A stretch of 64,000 bases of DNA. Origin: Pseudobacter sp051955275 (lineage in GTDB: Bacteria > Bacteroidota > Bacteroidia > Chitinophagales > Chitinophagaceae). This document shows, piece by piece, positions 62,539 through 64,000 of this stretch. The position numbers and the translations under genes are program-made. The DNA lies in the NCBI RefSeq assembly GCF_051955275.1, contig NZ_JBQCGW010000138.1, positions 1 through 64,000 on the forward strand. The letters run 5' to 3'. Positions within the stretch are counted from its first letter, which is position 1. Each line of letters begins with the position of its first letter. The notes beneath the pieces were generated by a model. The model did not search any database and was not told the origin of the DNA. It worked only from the letters and a program-made list of their open reading frames with translations.

Positions 62539-63531
62539 TTACTGTTGTTTGATGATGATGCGTACATCATCCCAATTGCCATGGTAAGGGGTGGTGATCC
62601 CGGCATCTGCTGATTTTGGAATAAAGCTGACAGTGGCGCTGCCAGTGGCTTTGGTGGGTTTCATGCCATACTCGGGGCGTGGGTTGTAAAAGGTGGATTC
62701 CAGTTTCAAGGCCTCTCCTCCCGGAAGTTTCTTTGCTTCGATCCTGTACCTTCCAACTGGAATATTCAGGATCTGGAGGGAGGAACTATAAGCCGTCTTG
62801 CGGATAATGAATGTCCTTTTTTCCGCTGCATGAAAGAGGGCCTCCGGGATGAGCCTGATCTCGAATTCGGAATTCAGTTCCAATTGTCCGGGTATTGCAA
62901 AAATATCTCCTTTTTCAAATGTGGAATATTCAATGCTGATGGCTGCTCCCAGGTAATTAAACGAGAAATGCGGCTGGCTGGCTACCCGCTCCGGTCTGCA
63001 TCTTCCGTATGGCAGCAGTACCCAGTTCTTCACGATCCCTTCAGGACCGGGAAAACTGCGCAGGTTGCTGTCTGCCGGGAAGAGGCTCATGGAGGCCGGT
63101 GCTCCTTCGTACTCAACCACGGCAGCGCCGGCGTAGAAATCAGCGGCTCCCCAGGGGATCATCACTTCGTAATATCCTTTCTCATTGGTCACTGCCGAAG
63201 ACCCCGAAGAATAACCACCATAACCGGTAGCCCTCACACCGATCACCGCATCGGGTACGGGCTTTCCATAGCTATCGAGCACATAACCTGTTGCCCACCC
63301 TTTCTTTTTTGTCAGAGATGGAAATGAAGGCAGTTGCTTGCGCTGATTGCCCATTACATTCACATAACCGGTAGAGCCATCAACTGTAAAGCTGCTCTGT
63401 GTTACAGGTAACTGTTCAAATGAAAGCTGGTTCTGAACGGGAGTTGGATCCACTGTTGTTGCCGGATCTGCATTGGAGCACGCATGCGCCACAAGTACTG
63501 CAGCTGTTCCCAGGATCAGCAGTTTTTTCAT
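62539..63531 (-). CDS. Lipoprotein with CarboxypepD-reg-like domain
   Basis: ATG at 63531 starts a lipoprotein signal (KKLLILGTAAVLVAHAC); ATG at 63540 and an earlier ATG at 63582 are also in frame but do not improve the signal. The 330-residue protein has a regulatory-like beta-sandwich at about 75-145 (GWATGYVLDSYGKPVPDAVI, then SSAVTNEKGYYEVMIPWG). A C-terminal beta-rich part follows with LQILNIPVGRYRIEAKKLPG. It resembles surface-exposed lipoproteins of Bacteroidota that bind calcium or peptides, but I cannot name a function. It is divergent from the partial gene at 63774. Confidence 0.7.
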   Translation of the reverse strand: MKKLLILGTAAVLVAHACSNADPATTVDPTPVQNQLSFEQLPVTQSSFTVDGSTGYVNVMGNQRKQLPSFPSLTKKKGWATGYVLDSYGKPVPDAVIGVRATGYGGYSSGSSAVTNEKGYYEVMIPWGAADFYAGAAVVEYEGAPASMSLFPADSNLRSFPGPEGIVKNWVLLPYGRCRPERVASQPHFSFNYLGAAISIEYSTFEKGDIFAIPGQLELNSEFEIRLIPEALFHAAEKRTFIIRKTAYSSSLQILNIPVGRYRIEAKKLPGGEALKLESTFYNPRPEYGMKPTKATGSATVSFIPKSADAGITTPYHGNWDDVRIIIKQQ

Positions 63532-63602
63532 AATGGTCATAGGCTGCAGAGTTACGATACCTGATGATGGTTCCCTGTTCACTGTCGTTTAAATGCGAAT
63601 AA

Positions 63603-63624
63603 CATCGCCGGATCAGCGGCGATG
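63603..63624. promoter_or_regulatory. Inverted repeat in the divergent promoter gap
   Basis: CATCGCC (63603-63609) pairs with GGCGATG (63618-63624) around eight bases. It lies between the divergent genes starting at 63531 and 63774 and has no T-tract, so an operator or leader hairpin is more likely than a terminator. Confidence 0.35.
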
Positions 63625-63773
63625 CTATTCATCGGATTATATTACTGCTTATCGGATAGGGTTATGATAATTGTTTTTTTCATATGACTTTTTCCGCATC
63701 TCGAAACCCTTTTTCCTGCCTGCCCCGGGGATTCCCTTGCGGTTAGCCGAAGTTTGCGCACCAATTGCCCCGC

Positions 63774-64000
63774 ATGCAGAAAACTACTCCTGACCGGTTT
63801 TTAATCCTGTTGGCCCTTCTTTTTATATTTCCTCTTTCACTGGCAGCCCGTCAGTGGCGGGAGTTGAAAGGAAAAGTTACGGACGACCAATTGCGCCCAC
63901 TTGCATTTGCTACGGTAAAGCTGTCCGATGGCAGCTGGAATATTTCCACTGTAACCCGGGCAGATGGTAGTTTCTCACTGGGTTTTTCCACCACAGATTC
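63774..64000 (+). CDS. Start of a CarboxypepD-reg / TonB-dependent-receptor-like protein (cut by window end)
   Basis: The ATG at 63774 begins a signal peptide (FLILLALLFIFPLSLAA) followed by the regulatory beta-sandwich ELKGKVTDDQLRPLAFATVK, then SDGSWNISTVTRADGSFSLG. This is the usual N-terminal domain of TonB-dependent receptors in Bacteroidota. Only 75 codons are in the window, so the rest and the identity cannot be verified. Confidence 0.65.
   Translation, partial: MQKTTPDRFLILLALLFIFPLSLAARQWRELKGKVTDDQLRPLAFATVKLSDGSWNISTVTRADGSFSLGFSTTD

Overview
The window comes from a Bacteroidota genome, most likely the Chitinophagaceae. The support is four SusC/SusD-type or TonB-dependent receptor systems, a FecI/FecR regulatory pair, TlpA-type thioredoxins, DUF6443-type RHS proteins, many lipoproteins with the Bacteroidota Cys signal, promoters of the TTTG-N19-TAnnTTTG type, and little sign of Shine-Dalgarno sequences. 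No rRNA, tRNA, transposase or CRISPR array was seen.

Left part (1-14.4 kb). A truncated polysaccharide deacetylase runs in from the left edge. A two-gene RHS locus (9171 down to 1059) follows, with a small membrane protein overlapping its 3' end that may be an immunity partner. Next are an adenylate-forming enzyme lacking its C-terminal domain, a NamZ-type (DUF1343) exo-muramidase and a stand-alone TonB-dependent receptor.

14.4-25.3 kb holds a minus-strand cluster: FecI sigma factor, FecR anti-sigma factor, STN-containing SusC, SusD, a metallopeptidase-like lipoprotein without HExxH, an LEA-14-like protein, an outer-membrane barrel and an S41 peptidase lipoprotein. It has no glycan-degrading enzyme, so its cargo may not be a polysaccharide.

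26.4-41.9 kb is an alginate utilisation locus on the minus strand: SusC, SusD, surface lipoprotein, FadR-type regulator, PL6 lyase, PL17 lyase, KdgF cupin, an esterase, hexuronate-type MFS transporter and an SDR that is probably the DEH reductase. A textbook Bacteroidota promoter lies upstream of susC, with a perfect 18-bp palindrome of FadR type at the expected transcription start. The PL6 enzyme would cut polymer, SusCD import oligomers, PL17 release unsaturated uronate, KdgF linearise it and the SDR reduce it to KDG. KDG kinase and KDPG aldolase are not in the window.

42.0-53.4 kb is a compact starch (Sus) locus on the plus strand, divergent from the alginate locus: SusR-like membrane regulator, GH31 alpha-glucosidase, SusC, SusD, SusE-like lipoprotein and a GH13 amylase.

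53.5-64 kb contains a NarL-type two-component system, two small exported proteins, a minus-strand group of two TlpA-type thioredoxins and a tail-specific protease, an orphan FecR-like protein, a regulatory-domain lipoprotein and the 5' end of another CarboxypepD-reg protein. A family of short GC-rich palindromes recurs next to gene 3' ends at about 14.84, 28.66-28.76 and 53.42 kb.
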